Assembly (NCBI RefSeq): GCF_020102855.1
Contig: NZ_JADHZD010000004.1
Span: forward strand, 248,001-312,000
Direction of reading: 5' to 3'
Origin: Nocardioides lacusdianchii
GTDB lineage: Bacteria; Actinomycetota; Actinomycetes; Propionibacteriales; Nocardioidaceae
Length of the DNA stretch: 64,000 bases
Below the pieces are notes generated by a model that did not search any database, was not told the DNA's origin, and saw only the letters and a program-made list of their open reading frames with translations. Numbering within the stretch: position 1 is the stretch's first letter; every line of letters begins with the position of its first letter. This document shows positions 44,775-53,100 of this stretch, piece by piece. A program made the position numbers and the translations under genes.

Positions 44775-45527
44775 TCATGCAGCCCTCCCGGGGCGGTCGG
44801 TGGAGTGGTCGGTGCTGAGCGAGGTGAGGGCGAGCCGGGCACCGGCGAGGAGTCCGGCGCCGGAGGTGGCGCCGACGGCCAGCAGGGCCGCGGTCGTCGT
44901 GTCGTCGGGGACGGCGAGCCAGTCCGCGAGCTGGGGGAGCGCCTCGCCGTGCAGCGCGCACTCGAGGAGCGTGGCGGAGAGGAGCGTGGTGACGCCGAGG
45001 CGGCGGCGTACGGCTGCTGCGAGGACCGGGTCGGGGCGGCCGAGCGCGGCGCGGGTGGCGAGCCACCCGGCGAGGACGTCGTCGCCGAGCGGCGTCAGGC
45101 CGGGTCCGCGGCCGAGCAGGTGGTCGAGGTGCGCGGCGGTGAGCCGGCCGTGGGCGGGCAGGTCGAGCCAGGAGGCCACGACGGTCTCCGGTGCTGGACC
45201 GTGGTGGGCGTGGTGACCGACGCGGGTGGCGCGGGGGTCGACGAGCCGGGTGATGCGCAGCGCGCGGCCGCCGACGACGAGCTCGCCCGCGCTCACGTGC
45301 GCCGTCGGGCGCAGCGCGCCGAGGTCGGGCAGGGTCGACCAGAGTGCGCACGGCACCCGGGTCGCGCCGGCGGAGACCAGTCCCACGCACCAGCCGTCGA
45401 GGTCGAGGTAGACCGCGGTGCTGCTGGCGTGGAGCACTCGACGTGGTCCGTCCGGGGCGGCGGCGAGCCGCTCGCGGACCCGGATCGGTGCCGCGACCGG
45501 GATCGCGGAGGGGGTCGGGCTGGACAT
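44775..45527 (-). CDS. AllH/YlbF-like protein (DUF2877)
   Basis: A protein of about 250 residues from ATG 45527. DUF2877 blocks are visible: GRGPGLTPLGDDVLAGWLATR near residues 135-155 and LSATLLECALHGEALPQL near 180-197, with a GAGLLAGARLAL end. The homologue YlbF (AllH) is the small partner of the FdrA/YlbE set in E. coli. It is the first gene of the three-gene minus-strand cluster, 61 bases before fdrA, and is divergent from the PucR-type regulator with 68 bases between starts. Confidence 0.8.
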   Translation of the reverse strand: MSSPTPSAIPVAAPIRVRERLAAAPDGPRRVLHASSTAVYLDLDGWCVGLVSAGATRVPCALWSTLPDLGALRPTAHVSAGELVVGGRALRITRLVDPRATRVGHHAHHGPAPETVVASWLDLPAHGRLTAAHLDHLLGRGPGLTPLGDDVLAGWLATRAALGRPDPVLAAAVRRRLGVTTLLSATLLECALHGEALPQLADWLAVPDDTTTAALLAVGATSGAGLLAGARLALTSLSTDHSTDRPGRAA

Positions 45528-45554
45528 CACCGGACAGACGCTAGCGGCCCGTGG

Positions 45555-45570
45555 CACACTCGCGAATGTG
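45555..45570. promoter_or_regulatory. Palindromic operator candidate for the PucR-type regulator
   Basis: CACACTCGCGAATGTG is a 16-bp palindrome with one mismatched pair (C45559 with A45566), centred in the 68-base gap between the divergent AllH-like and PucR-type genes. Position and symmetry fit a dimeric regulator controlling both transcripts. Confidence 0.55.
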
Positions 45571-45595
45571 AGTTCCTGACAAGCAAGGGGCGGAA

Positions 45596-46867
45596 GTGGG
45601 CCAAGACTTGATAAGCGACCGCGAGGCGGTCGCCGCACTGGAGCGGGCGGACGCGCTCCACACGGCGCTGTCGCACATCGTCCTGGAGGGCGGCGACCTC
45701 GCCGCCATCGCCGAGGCTGTCGGTGTCGCGCTCGGGTGCGGGGTGGTCTTCACCTCCACCGACGGCCGTGAGCGGGCCGCCCACCTCGACGAGGCGCAGC
45801 GAGAGGCCCTCGCCGGGGCCGACCTGCTCGACCCCACCGGGCGGGTGCGCGTCGAACGCATCGATCCCGACGGCACCTCCGTGGGCGGCGGGGAGGCGCT
45901 CGTACGCCGCGTGGTGGCGGCCGGCGTCGACCTGGCCCGCCTCGTGGCGCTGCGCCCCGAGGGCCACATCCACTCCTCCGACGTGCACGCACTCGAGCGT
46001 GCGGCGATCGTGGCTGCGCTGCTGGTGACGCGCGTCGAGGCGATCACGGCCGTGGAGAACAAGTACCGCGGCGACTTCCTGCGCGACGTGTTCCTGGGGC
46101 GCGCCGGCGAGGAGGACTACGTCGCCGAGCACGCCCAGGCCTTCGGCTGGCACCTCGGCCGCCCGGTGGTGGTCGTGGTCGGGGTGCTCGACCCCGACGC
46201 GATCGCCGCGCTCTCGGCCTCGCCGGAGGACCGGCGCGCGTGGCAGGACCGCTTCGCCCACGCCTGGCGCCAGGTCACCGCGACCGTCGACGGGAGCATC
46301 GCGTCGGTCGCCTTCAGCCGGGAGGTCGTCACCCTCATCCCGGTCGACCTCGAGGGTGACCTCGTGGCCCAGCACGCCGCGGTCGACCGGATCATCGAGG
46401 CGGTCCGCGGCGACCGGGGCGGCGGGCGGATCGCCTTCTCGGCCGGCATCAGCCGGGTGGCCCACGACCTGGGCGACCTCCCCGAGGCCTTCCGCCAGGC
46501 GCAGCGCGCCGTCGAGATCGGTCGCCGGGTGCACGGTGGTGGGTCGGTCACGCGGTTCGACCAGCTCGGCCTGCACCGGCTGCTCGCGCTGGTGCCCGAC
46601 GGCGCGGAGCTGACGGCGTTCGCCGCGGACGTCCTCGGCCCGCTCGCCGAGCGCACGGCAGAGGCGGCCGACCTCCGCGAGACCCTGCAGGTGCTGCTCG
46701 ACACCAACTTCAACGTCGCGGAGGCAGCACGCGCGCAGTTCTTCCACTACAACACGATGCGCTACCGCGTCGGCAAGCTGCAGCGGATCCTCGGCCCCGT
46801 CGCCAGCGACCCGCACCTGCGCCTCGACGTGGCCGTGGCGCTGAGGGCGCTGGAGATCGTGGACTGA
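45596..46867 (+). CDS. PucR/CdaR-family transcriptional regulator
   Basis: A protein of 423 residues from GTG with AAGGGG upstream. The N-terminal half resembles a GAF-like sensor region (VALGCGVVFTSTDGRERAA). A central GGDEF-like segment holds SAGISRVAHDLGDLPEAFRQAQRA. The C-terminal HTH_30 reads LRETLQVLLDTNFNVAEAARAQ then FHYNTMRYRVGKLQRILG. PucR proteins control purine and ureide catabolism in Bacillus and actinobacteria. Divergence from the AllG/FdrA/AllH cluster makes that cluster its likely target. The effector, perhaps allantoate or oxalurate, is not known. Confidence 0.88.
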   Translation: MGQDLISDREAVAALERADALHTALSHIVLEGGDLAAIAEAVGVALGCGVVFTSTDGRERAAHLDEAQREALAGADLLDPTGRVRVERIDPDGTSVGGGEALVRRVVAAGVDLARLVALRPEGHIHSSDVHALERAAIVAALLVTRVEAITAVENKYRGDFLRDVFLGRAGEEDYVAEHAQAFGWHLGRPVVVVVGVLDPDAIAALSASPEDRRAWQDRFAHAWRQVTATVDGSIASVAFSREVVTLIPVDLEGDLVAQHAAVDRIIEAVRGDRGGGRIAFSAGISRVAHDLGDLPEAFRQAQRAVEIGRRVHGGGSVTRFDQLGLHRLLALVPDGAELTAFAADVLGPLAERTAEAADLRETLQVLLDTNFNVAEAARAQFFHYNTMRYRVGKLQRILGPVASDPHLRLDVAVALRALEIVD

Positions 46868-46869
46868 CC

Positions 46870-47259
46870 GTGGGCCGGGGGACGGGGGTGCGGCTGCGCA
46901 CGTGGCTGGCGCTGCTCGCGGTCTTCGTGGGCGGTGCCGCACTGTGGGCGTACGGCGCGTCCTGGGCCTTCGTGCGCGTGGCGGGCTTCTTCGCCGAGGG
47001 TTCGCCCGGCATCTCGATCGACAACCGGTCCGGTGAGGCGGTCGTGGTGACGACGACGCAGGTGGGCGCGACCGGAGGCGCGCGTCACCCGCTGGCCGTC
47101 GATGCACGCATCGGGGCGGACTGGGGGAGCTGCGCCACCACCGAGGTGGTGGTCGAGCTGCGCGGCGTGCCGGACCGGGCCGTCTCGCGCGAGCGCGTCG
47201 AGGTCTGCTCCGGCGACGTCGTCGTGGTGGGGGAGGACCTCGAGGTGGTCGTGCAGTGA
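46870..47259 (+). CDS. Hypothetical single-pass membrane protein
   Basis: A protein of 129 residues starting with GTG two bases after the regulator's stop. One membrane helix spans about residues 9-35; the rest is predicted outside and contains two Cys (GSCATTE and EVCSGD) that could form a disulfide. A strand-rich pattern (VVVTTTQVG, EVVVELRGV, DVVVVGEDLEVVV) suggests a small beta domain. No family is recognised. It overlaps the following methyltransferase gene by four bases. Confidence 0.65.
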   Translation: MGRGTGVRLRTWLALLAVFVGGAALWAYGASWAFVRVAGFFAEGSPGISIDNRSGEAVVVTTTQVGATGGARHPLAVDARIGADWGSCATTEVVVELRGVPDRAVSRERVEVCSGDVVVVGEDLEVVVQ

Positions 47260-48023
47260 GCGCGCGAGGTGGGACCGATCCGTTCTACTCCGACGCCCTG
47301 CTCTACGACCGGCTGTTCCCGGGAGGCGCGGAGGCCGTCGAGTTCTACCGGTCCCGAGCAGGTGAGCAGGGCGGCGACGTCCTGGAGCTCGGGTGCGGCA
47401 CAGGGCAGAAGCTGATACCGATCGCGGCCGACGGGCATCGGTGCACCGGACTGGAGCTGTCGCCGGCCATGCTCGCCCGCGCTCGGCACAAGGCGGACGA
47501 ACGCGGCGTCGAGGTGCAGTGGGTGGAGGGGGACATGCGTGACTTCGCGCTGGGACGCAGGTTCGACCTGGTGGTCATCGCGGCCAACTCGTTGCTGCAC
47601 CTGCACGATGCCGAGGACCTGGTGAGCTGCTTCCGGGCGGTGCGGAGCCACCTCGCTCCCGGAGGTCGGCTGGTCTTCGACGTGTTCAATCCCGACGTGC
47701 GCGTGCTCGCTCACGCCGACGGCGTACGTCGTCGGCGCGAGGCGCTGTCGTACGTGGACCCCGACCGCGGGGCGATCCACGTCGACGTTGCGGAGACGTA
47801 CGACGCGGTGGCGCAGGTGACGCGCGGGACGTGGTTCTTCTCCACCGATTCCGAGGCCGACTTCGTCGTCGTACCGCTCGAGATGCGGAGCATCTTCCCG
47901 CAGGAGCTGCCGCTGCTGCTCGAGCTCGGCGGCCTCCGCGTCGTGGACCGCTTCGGCGACTGGTCCCGTACGCCACTCACGGCGGATGCGTCGCTCCAGA
48001 TCTACGTCTGCGAAGCGGACTGA
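47256..48023 (+). CDS. Class I SAM-dependent methyltransferase
   Basis: A protein of 255 residues. VLELGCGTGQKLIPIA near residues 42-57 is the SAM-binding motif I, LELSPAML motif II, and EGDMRDF motif III; FDLVVIAANSLLHLHD and HLAPGGRLVFDVFNPD complete the fold. The presence of YDRLFPGGAEAVEFYRSRA suggests a small-molecule methyltransferase similar to UbiE/Tam types. The substrate is unknown. It is translationally coupled to the small membrane protein before it and converges with the kinase gene. Confidence 0.85.
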   Translation: MSARGGTDPFYSDALLYDRLFPGGAEAVEFYRSRAGEQGGDVLELGCGTGQKLIPIAADGHRCTGLELSPAMLARARHKADERGVEVQWVEGDMRDFALGRRFDLVVIAANSLLHLHDAEDLVSCFRAVRSHLAPGGRLVFDVFNPDVRVLAHADGVRRRREALSYVDPDRGAIHVDVAETYDAVAQVTRGTWFFSTDSEADFVVVPLEMRSIFPQELPLLLELGGLRVVDRFGDWSRTPLTADASLQIYVCEAD

Positions 48024-48025
48024 CG

Positions 48026-48499
48026 TCAGCCCTGCAGGACCGCGTCGAAGGCTCGTCGCTCGTTCTCGTCGGGGGACTGCGCCTGCATGAACTCGACCAT
48101 CGCGACCACGTCCGACCTCTTCATCGGGGGATCCTCGGCACCGCGCTGCTCGATGCGGGCCCACAGCGTGTCGACAGTCACGTCCAGGTGGAGCAGCTCC
48201 GTGCGCGCACCGACCGCGGATGCTCCGGCACGCAGCCGTTCGCGCTCGTCTCGTGCCCACGTGCCCCACTCGATGATGGCGGTGCCGCCTGCTCGGAGAA
48301 CGTCCAGCGCCACGGTCCACTGCAACGTCTCGATGCGAGCGCGCAGCTCGCTGTCCCACAGGTTGGCGTCGAGCGCAGCCATCCACTCGTCCGGACAGAA
48401 GCGGATCCCCGGTCGCTCTGACTGCAGCTTCCGTGCTGCGGTCGTCTTGCCGCTGCCCGGAAGGCCGGAGACGATGATCAGGCATCCGGCGTTGCTCAT
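48026..48499 (-). CDS. P-loop kinase-like AAA protein
   Basis: A protein of 157 residues. SGLPGSGKTTAARKL (residues 11-25) is a Walker A loop; RFCPDEWM (35-42), IIEWGTWARDERERLR and LDVTVDTLWARIEQR follow the pattern of small zeta-toxin/chloramphenicol-phosphotransferase-like kinases. It probably phosphorylates a small molecule. No antitoxin gene is adjacent, so a toxin role is not supported. Confidence 0.8.
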   Translation of the reverse strand: MSNAGCLIIVSGLPGSGKTTAARKLQSERPGIRFCPDEWMAALDANLWDSELRARIETLQWTVALDVLRAGGTAIIEWGTWARDERERLRAGASAVGARTELLHLDVTVDTLWARIEQRGAEDPPMKRSDVVAMVEFMQAQSPDENERRAFDAVLQG

Positions 48500-48574
48500 G
48501 GGCGGATCCTACGAGGATCTGTTCGTCGCCCGCATGCGCAATTGCGGCTGGCTTCCTGACCTGTGTCGTTGGGC

Positions 48575-49852
48575 CTACGTCCTTCTGTGGAACCTGAGGT
48601 CGCCGCTGGGGAGGCGGTCGGTGCGGTAGCCGGTGTCGTGGGCCCGGTGGTGGTGGTGCGGGCAGAGCAGGATCCCGTTGTCGAGGTCGGTGGGTCCGTT
48701 GTTGTGCCAGGGATCGAGGTGGTGGGCGTCGCACCACGTGCCGGGTGTGTCGCAGCCCTCGGCTCGGCAGGTGCGGTCGCGGATCAGCAGCGCCTTGCGC
48801 TGGGTCGGGGTGAACAGCCGCTTCGCACGTCCGAGGTCGACCGGGAGGCCGGTGCCGCCGAGGACCGCGGGCAGGATCTTCGCGGTGCACGCGAGCCGGC
48901 GCGCCTCGCTGGCGGTGATGCGGTCGCCGGTGAGGTCATCACCGGGCACGAGGCCGGCGCCGATGAGGTCGGCGGTCGCGAGCTCAGCGCGCAGGGAGGC
49001 CAGGGGGATGGTGACGATGACCGTGGTGGCATCCCCGCCGTGGATCGGGATCCGGGTGGGGTCGGCGGTCTCGAGGAAGCGGGCGAACGCCTCGCCCATG
49101 CGCCGCGGGTGGGGCAGCCGGGTGAACGGGTCAGCCGTCTGCTCCGCCTCGTCCTTGGGAGCGTCGGAACATTGGGCGCGGGGGTTGGCGAACGCTTGGA
49201 GGTAGGTCGCCAGCCGGGTCGCGACCGCGTCCGGGACAAGGGCGCTGATGCGGGTGGTGCCGTCGCCCTGACGGCGCATCGTCATCCGCGTCCGCTCCGC
49301 CGCGGCGGTTTCGAGGTCGGCCAGCCGGGCGGCCTCCGCGGCCTCGGCGATCTCTGGGGCGACCACGTCGAGGACCCGACGCCCGATGCGCCCGAGCTCC
49401 TTCGGCCCGAACTCGCCCGCGCACGCGACCAGGTGGGCTTCGGCACGGGTCACGGTGTCCGCGTCCACCGCCTGCGGTAGGGCGTCGAGCGCTCGGCGGA
49501 TGACGTGCGCCTGGGCCAGGGTCACGGAGCCGTCGCGCATCCCCGACGCGAGCACCGGCCGCTCCCGATCCAGCGCACACGCGAGCGCGAGATCGGCGCG
49601 CGCGTCAGCGAACCGCGTACGCGTCTGGTGCGCCAACCAACCCGCGGCGTCCTTCGCACCGGTGGCGTCGGCCAGGTCGCCCGCGTCGGCCAGGACCCGC
49701 AACCGCAGCTCCACCAGCTGCGCCTCCGCTGCGACCAGCTCACGCAGTGCTGCTGCCTTGTCGGTCGTGGACATGAACGTCGGGTTCGCACCCGCCACGC
49801 CCTTCAGCAGACTCCGGATGTCGGAGGCAGCAGCCAAGATCGGGTGGTTCAC
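48575..49852 (-). CDS. DUF222 HNH endonuclease (13E12 repeat family), second copy
   Basis: A protein of 425 residues from GTG 49852, which has a strong AGGAGG seven bases upstream; the open frame beyond has no better start. The helical DUF222 region contains AAEAQLVELRLRVLADAGDLADATGAKDAAGWLAH-type segments, and the C-terminal HNH has CRAEGCDTPGTWCDAHHLDPW and NGILLCPHHHHRAHD. It is only distantly related to the copy at 26678-28108 and belongs to another subgroup. A LexA box and a perfect palindrome lie in its upstream region, pointing to DNA-damage control. Confidence 0.88.
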   Translation of the reverse strand: MNHPILAAASDIRSLLKGVAGANPTFMSTTDKAAALRELVAAEAQLVELRLRVLADAGDLADATGAKDAAGWLAHQTRTRFADARADLALACALDRERPVLASGMRDGSVTLAQAHVIRRALDALPQAVDADTVTRAEAHLVACAGEFGPKELGRIGRRVLDVVAPEIAEAAEAARLADLETAAAERTRMTMRRQGDGTTRISALVPDAVATRLATYLQAFANPRAQCSDAPKDEAEQTADPFTRLPHPRRMGEAFARFLETADPTRIPIHGGDATTVIVTIPLASLRAELATADLIGAGLVPGDDLTGDRITASEARRLACTAKILPAVLGGTGLPVDLGRAKRLFTPTQRKALLIRDRTCRAEGCDTPGTWCDAHHLDPWHNNGPTDLDNGILLCPHHHHRAHDTGYRTDRLPSGDLRFHRRT

Positions 49853-49880
49853 GGACTGCCTCCTCTCGACGACGACTCGG

Positions 49881-49898
49881 CTCACGCACATGCGTGAG
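49881..49898. promoter_or_regulatory. Perfect palindrome in the HNH leader
   Basis: CTCACGCACATGCGTGAG consists of two perfect 8-base arms around CA, ending 29 bases upstream of the HNH start codon. A two-base centre is too tight for an RNA hairpin loop without opening one or two pairs, so a protein-binding operator is more likely. Confidence 0.5.
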
Positions 49899-50035
49899 AA
49901 CCAACGGTCGTCGCTCCTGGAGGCCCGGATCACCGGACTATTACTCACCCTCGCAACTCGCCCCACCAGCTCGGCATCTCGACTACCCGGTGACTGTGGA
50001 ACGTGACACCGACATTACCCCATTCGGACCACATA

Positions 50036-50051
50036 TAGAACACATGTTCGA
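50036..50051. promoter_or_regulatory. LexA (SOS) box
   Basis: TAGAACACATGTTCGA matches TCGAAC-N4-GTTCGA at 11 of 12 defined positions with the correct four-base spacer. It lies 184 bases upstream of the minus-strand HNH gene and 235 bases upstream of the plus-strand small gene at 50286. LexA control of 13E12-family genes is established in Mycobacterium. Confidence 0.7.
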
Positions 50052-50285
50052 TCAAGTTCTGGTCAGATTCGAATGTGGTCGGTGACGACCTTGCATCTGT
50101 GGCACGCGCCAACGAGCGGTCGCAGCTGCTCAGGGGAATGGCCGCTCATCCTCTGCAGGCCAATCTCGTTCTGCGAGCTGCTCTCAAGGTGGTGGTCGTC
50201 GAACGCGTTCAGCGCGGCAGATCTCGACGGCGAGCGCAGCTGCCCTCAGCGCGTCAGATGAGTGCGTTCGGGGCATGATGCCGCC

Positions 50286-50651
50286 ATGCCCGGTGCCGCG
50301 TCCCTCGTTGTCGCCCTCCGGCCTCTCCTCCCGTTGCAGATACGCGCAGTCGAGAACGACCCGACGTTGGTCGAGATCGGCGACCGTTGGTCGCTCGCGC
50401 TCAACGGTAACTGGACCTGGCGTCGCGATAGCGGCGTCGTGACCAGTTGGGGCCATCCCAGCGCGGAAGATGCCGTCTGGGACTTGTGCGGCTCCAAGGT
50501 GATCGGAATCTACTTTCCCGATCCCGCCTTCGACGGGGACTGTTCCTTCAGGCTGACAACCGGGTCTCTCGATATCACCTCCGACCGGTCTGGTTGGGAG
50601 ACGTGGACCTTCCATCACGACGACCTCGACGTCGTGTTCGTCGGCCATTAA
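50286..50651 (+). CDS. Small hypothetical protein (possibly DUF6188-like)
   Basis: A protein of 121 residues from ATG 50286. Predicted mostly beta: LVEIGDRWSLALNGNWTWRR, VWDLCGSKVIGIYFPD, CSFRLTTGSLDITSD, then WETWTFHHDDLDVVFVGH. The C-terminal WExW-xxxxDLDVVFVG pattern is reminiscent of small actinobacterial proteins of the DUF6188 type, but the assignment is weak. Proteins of this size and fold are often immunity proteins; no toxin partner is seen. A perfect hairpin follows the stop codon. Confidence 0.5.
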   Translation: MPGAASLVVALRPLLPLQIRAVENDPTLVEIGDRWSLALNGNWTWRRDSGVVTSWGHPSAEDAVWDLCGSKVIGIYFPDPAFDGDCSFRLTTGSLDITSDRSGWETWTFHHDDLDVVFVGH

Positions 50652-50656
50652 CTCGA

Positions 50657-50676
50657 CCGCACATCGGCATGTGCGG
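50657..50676 (+). terminator. Hairpin directly after the small hypothetical gene
   Basis: CCGCACAT (50657-50664) and ATGTGCGG (50669-50676) form a perfect 8-bp stem with a CGGC tetraloop, five bases after the TAA stop at 50649-50651. Confidence 0.6.
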
Positions 50677-50829
50677 ATGAGCTGATCGCGGCAGATCCAG
50701 ATGGTCAGACCTCCGGCTCCTGGCGGATGGAACCCAGTGCTCATCCCGTAGCAGGTCGCGTCGCATTGGCGACCACGTGCAGCCGCACAGGCACCGCCAC
50801 TTCGCCACCTCAGGGCCAGGGGCTCCGCC

Positions 50830-51915
50830 TCAGTCGGTGTCGGTCGCGGCGACCGTCGTGACGCTCGCGCCGTCCGTCACGACCAGCCAGACGTCCCACG
50901 CCACGTCGTCGAACCAGTCGTCGTCGGTCGCGAGCTGGATCCACGTGGCGTCTGCTGCCGCGTGCGCCACCTCGTCCACGGGGAGGTCCGTGGGGAGGCT
51001 GAGCAGCGCCCGGAGGCTGGTCCAGACCCTCAGTCGTGCCAGGGCGCCGCCCGGGCTGGGGGAGTAGGCGCCGCCGTTCGAGGCAGCGCTGAAGAGTGAC
51101 TGCACCACGCGCGCCGGCGGGACGAGCACCGCCTCGCGGTCGGGACGCAACTCCGGCAGGTCGGCCGGGAAGGTGTCACCGAGGGCGTACCTCGCGACCT
51201 GCACGCTCCCGTTTGAGTAGTCCAACCAGTCCTGGAAGGGCGCAGCCACGAGGTCGGTGAGCACCGGGGCGGGAATGCCGACGCCGGGGATCAGGTCGCC
51301 GAGCGGGCCGCGCCCGGCGGGCAGGTCAGGCAGGCCCGTCCAGGACGAGCCGTTACCCGCACCGTACTGCGGCAGGCAGCCGCCCAGTCCGGCCTCGATG
51401 TCGAGCAGGCGCAGGGGAAGCTGCGCGAGGGGGTGAGCGGCGCGTTCCGCCCACCTTGCGTACCAGCTGGCGACCGGTCCGGCACCGCTCCCACGAAGCA
51501 CCAGCTCGTGGCTCAGCAGGAGCCCGAACTCGGGATCGTCGTGCCGCAGCAGGTCCGCACGGAGGAGGTCCCCGACCTCTTCGGGAGGACGGCGGCCGAC
51601 GATCTCCCGCGCGTTCCTGAGACGGACGTAGTCGGGGCGCGGGGACGGGGTGGGCTGCACCGGTGGACGTGCTCCGAGCTCGACGGCGACGCGGGTCGCC
51701 TCGGCACCCCGATCCTGGCACGACAGCACGAATGCGTCTCTCCTGAGGGCGTCGAGGGCGATGTCGAACCCGTGTCGGTAGAGGTCGTCGTCGAGCGCCT
51801 GGGCTATGTCGAGGGCGGCGGTCGGCGTCCCTCGGATGGCCCGGGCCATGCGCTGCTGCGCGTCGCGCCAATCCCGGGAGCCGCGCGCCTGGCGCACCCA
51901 TGTCCAGTCGTCCAC
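50830..51915 (-). CDS. Hypothetical protein, 361 residues
   Basis: No family is recognised with confidence. The protein starts MDDWTWVRQARG and is mixed alpha/beta, with a YRHGFDIALDALRRDAFVL helix, an Arg-rich VRLRNAREIVGRRPPEE stretch, a Trp-rich DWFDDVAWDVWLVV end, and a central Gly/Pro-rich region (GNGSSWTGLPDLPAGRG). No signal peptide or membrane helix is seen. Codon third-position bias is normal for the genome, which supports a real gene. It lies in the accessory-looking stretch between the HNH gene and the second GPxW protein. Confidence 0.6.
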   Translation of the reverse strand: MDDWTWVRQARGSRDWRDAQQRMARAIRGTPTAALDIAQALDDDLYRHGFDIALDALRRDAFVLSCQDRGAEATRVAVELGARPPVQPTPSPRPDYVRLRNAREIVGRRPPEEVGDLLRADLLRHDDPEFGLLLSHELVLRGSGAGPVASWYARWAERAAHPLAQLPLRLLDIEAGLGGCLPQYGAGNGSSWTGLPDLPAGRGPLGDLIPGVGIPAPVLTDLVAAPFQDWLDYSNGSVQVARYALGDTFPADLPELRPDREAVLVPPARVVQSLFSAASNGGAYSPSPGGALARLRVWTSLRALLSLPTDLPVDEVAHAAADATWIQLATDDDWFDDVAWDVWLVVTDGASVTTVAATDTD

Positions 51916-52002
51916 GACGCGAGCCTAGGACCCGGGGACGGGTGACGCTGGTGCGGGACAGTTGAGCCCGCTCATCGCCAGATCCGCGCTCACGCCCCTT
52001 CG

Positions 52003-52428
52003 TCAGGAGTGGTACCAGACGCGGTAACGCGCCCCAACCTCTGCCTTCAGCCGCTCCGCCAATGCTTCGCCGCGGCTGTCGAGCCGATGACTCTGCTCTT
52101 GCCAGTCATCTACGACGGGCCCGTCATGCAGCGCAGACACGTCCTGCATCCAGGTCAAGAGGTCGTCGATGAGCGCATCGCCCAGCGCAAGCGCCCGTCG
52201 CATCCACTCAGCGTCGCCGCCGAGCAGTCCGCCATCGGCCCACAGTGGTCCGGCACCTTCGTCCCACATGATTCGCAGGCTTGTTCCCTCGTAGGAGAAG
52301 TACTCCTCAGTGGAGACGGCACGCGCTTGCGCGCCTTCGGGCCGAGTGGCCGACCAGTAGGCCCCGTGGGGGTAGTCCCCGAGGTACGGCTCTGGACGCT
52401 CGTCGTGCTCCACGACGGATCCAATCAC
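52003..52428 (-). CDS. Small hypothetical protein, GPxW family (member 2)
   Basis: A protein of about 141 residues from GTG 52428; the frame is open further upstream but would run into the flavin reductase gene. Blocks: PYLGDYPHGAYWSATRP, IMWDEGAGPLWADGG near residues 52-66, acidic helices with DDLLTWMQDVSALHD, and a C-terminal VGARYRVWYHS. The WDxGxGPxW box, the acidic middle and the GAxYRV end match the protein at 28214-28534, with an extra 35-residue N-terminus here. No known domain. It begins eight bases after the flavin reductase stop. Confidence 0.6.
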   Translation of the reverse strand: MIGSVVEHDERPEPYLGDYPHGAYWSATRPEGAQARAVSTEEYFSYEGTSLRIMWDEGAGPLWADGGLLGGDAEWMRRALALGDALIDDLLTWMQDVSALHDGPVVDDWQEQSHRLDSRGEALAERLKAEVGARYRVWYHS

Positions 52429-52435
52429 GCGCGTG

Positions 52436-53044
52436 TCACTGCGGACGGCGCAAGTCGAACCGGTTGCTGGTGTCGATGCCGAAGTAGGCCGTCGGTCCGC
52501 CAGCGCGCAGGATCGGCTGCGCCCGGGCGGTGTCGTAGATGCCGTCCACCAGCAGGTTCTCGTCGATGTGCACGCCGACCACCTCGCCGACGGTGAACCA
52601 CGAGCCGCTGGCCGCACCCGACGCGGTCTGCAGCTCGACGATCTGGGTGACTCGGCACTCGAAGCTGACCGGCGCCGCAGCGACTCGAGGCGCCTCGACC
52701 TCCAGCGAGGCGACGGCCTCGAGCCCGGCCGCCTCGAACTCGTCGACGTCCTTGGTGGTCGAGGTGGCGTTCATCTGCTCGGCCAGCGGGCGGGTGGCGA
52801 GGTTCCAGGTGAACTCGCGCGTCGCTTCTGCGTTGGCAACCGTTCCCTTCCAGCCGTTGCTGGAGAATCCGACCAGCGGCGGGCTGTAGTTCAGCGCGTT
52901 GAAGAAGCTGTACGGCGCGAGGTTGCGTCGGCCCTGCGCGTCCAGCGTCGCGATCCAGCCGATCGGGCGCGGCGCGACGATGGAGTTGAAGGGGTCGTGC
53001 GGCAGCCGGTGGCCGTCCGCAGGGCGGTAGAAGTGTTCGCTCAC
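52436..53044 (-). CDS. Flavin reductase family protein
   Basis: A protein of 202 residues starting with GTG. The split-barrel FMN-binding fold is indicated by NSIVAPRPIGWIATLDAQGRRNLAPYSFFNALNYSPP near residues 20-55 and SFECRVTQIVEL in the second half. These proteins bind FMN and either reduce free flavin for a monooxygenase or bind it tightly. No monooxygenase is adjacent. It diverges from the hydrolase gene with 56 bases between starts. Confidence 0.85.
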   Translation of the reverse strand: MSEHFYRPADGHRLPHDPFNSIVAPRPIGWIATLDAQGRRNLAPYSFFNALNYSPPLVGFSSNGWKGTVANAEATREFTWNLATRPLAEQMNATSTTKDVDEFEAAGLEAVASLEVEAPRVAAAPVSFECRVTQIVELQTASGAASGSWFTVGEVVGVHIDENLLVDGIYDTARAQPILRAGGPTAYFGIDTSNRFDLRRPQ

Positions 53045-53100
53045 CTGTGCATGACATCAGAGCGCTGGGTGCTGCACTCGACGTCGGTACGGTCGACGCC

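Larger units (their letters stand above)
49853..50285. other. 433-base gap upstream of the second HNH gene
   Basis: No convincing gene is seen. The stretch is less GC-rich than its surroundings in the part near 50000-50080. It holds a perfect 18-base palindrome (49881-49898) and a LexA box (50036-50051). Short open frames at 50073-50278 have no ribosome site and no recognisable product; they may be remnants. Confidence 0.6.

Noticed and set aside
48026..48499. Zeta-type toxin
   Set aside because: The P-loop and size are compatible, but there is no adjacent antitoxin and the sequence fits general small-molecule kinases equally well.
50073..50278. Short plus-strand frames before the small gene at 50286
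   Set aside because: Several overlapping frames exist with none having a ribosome site or recognisable product; at most a gene remnant.
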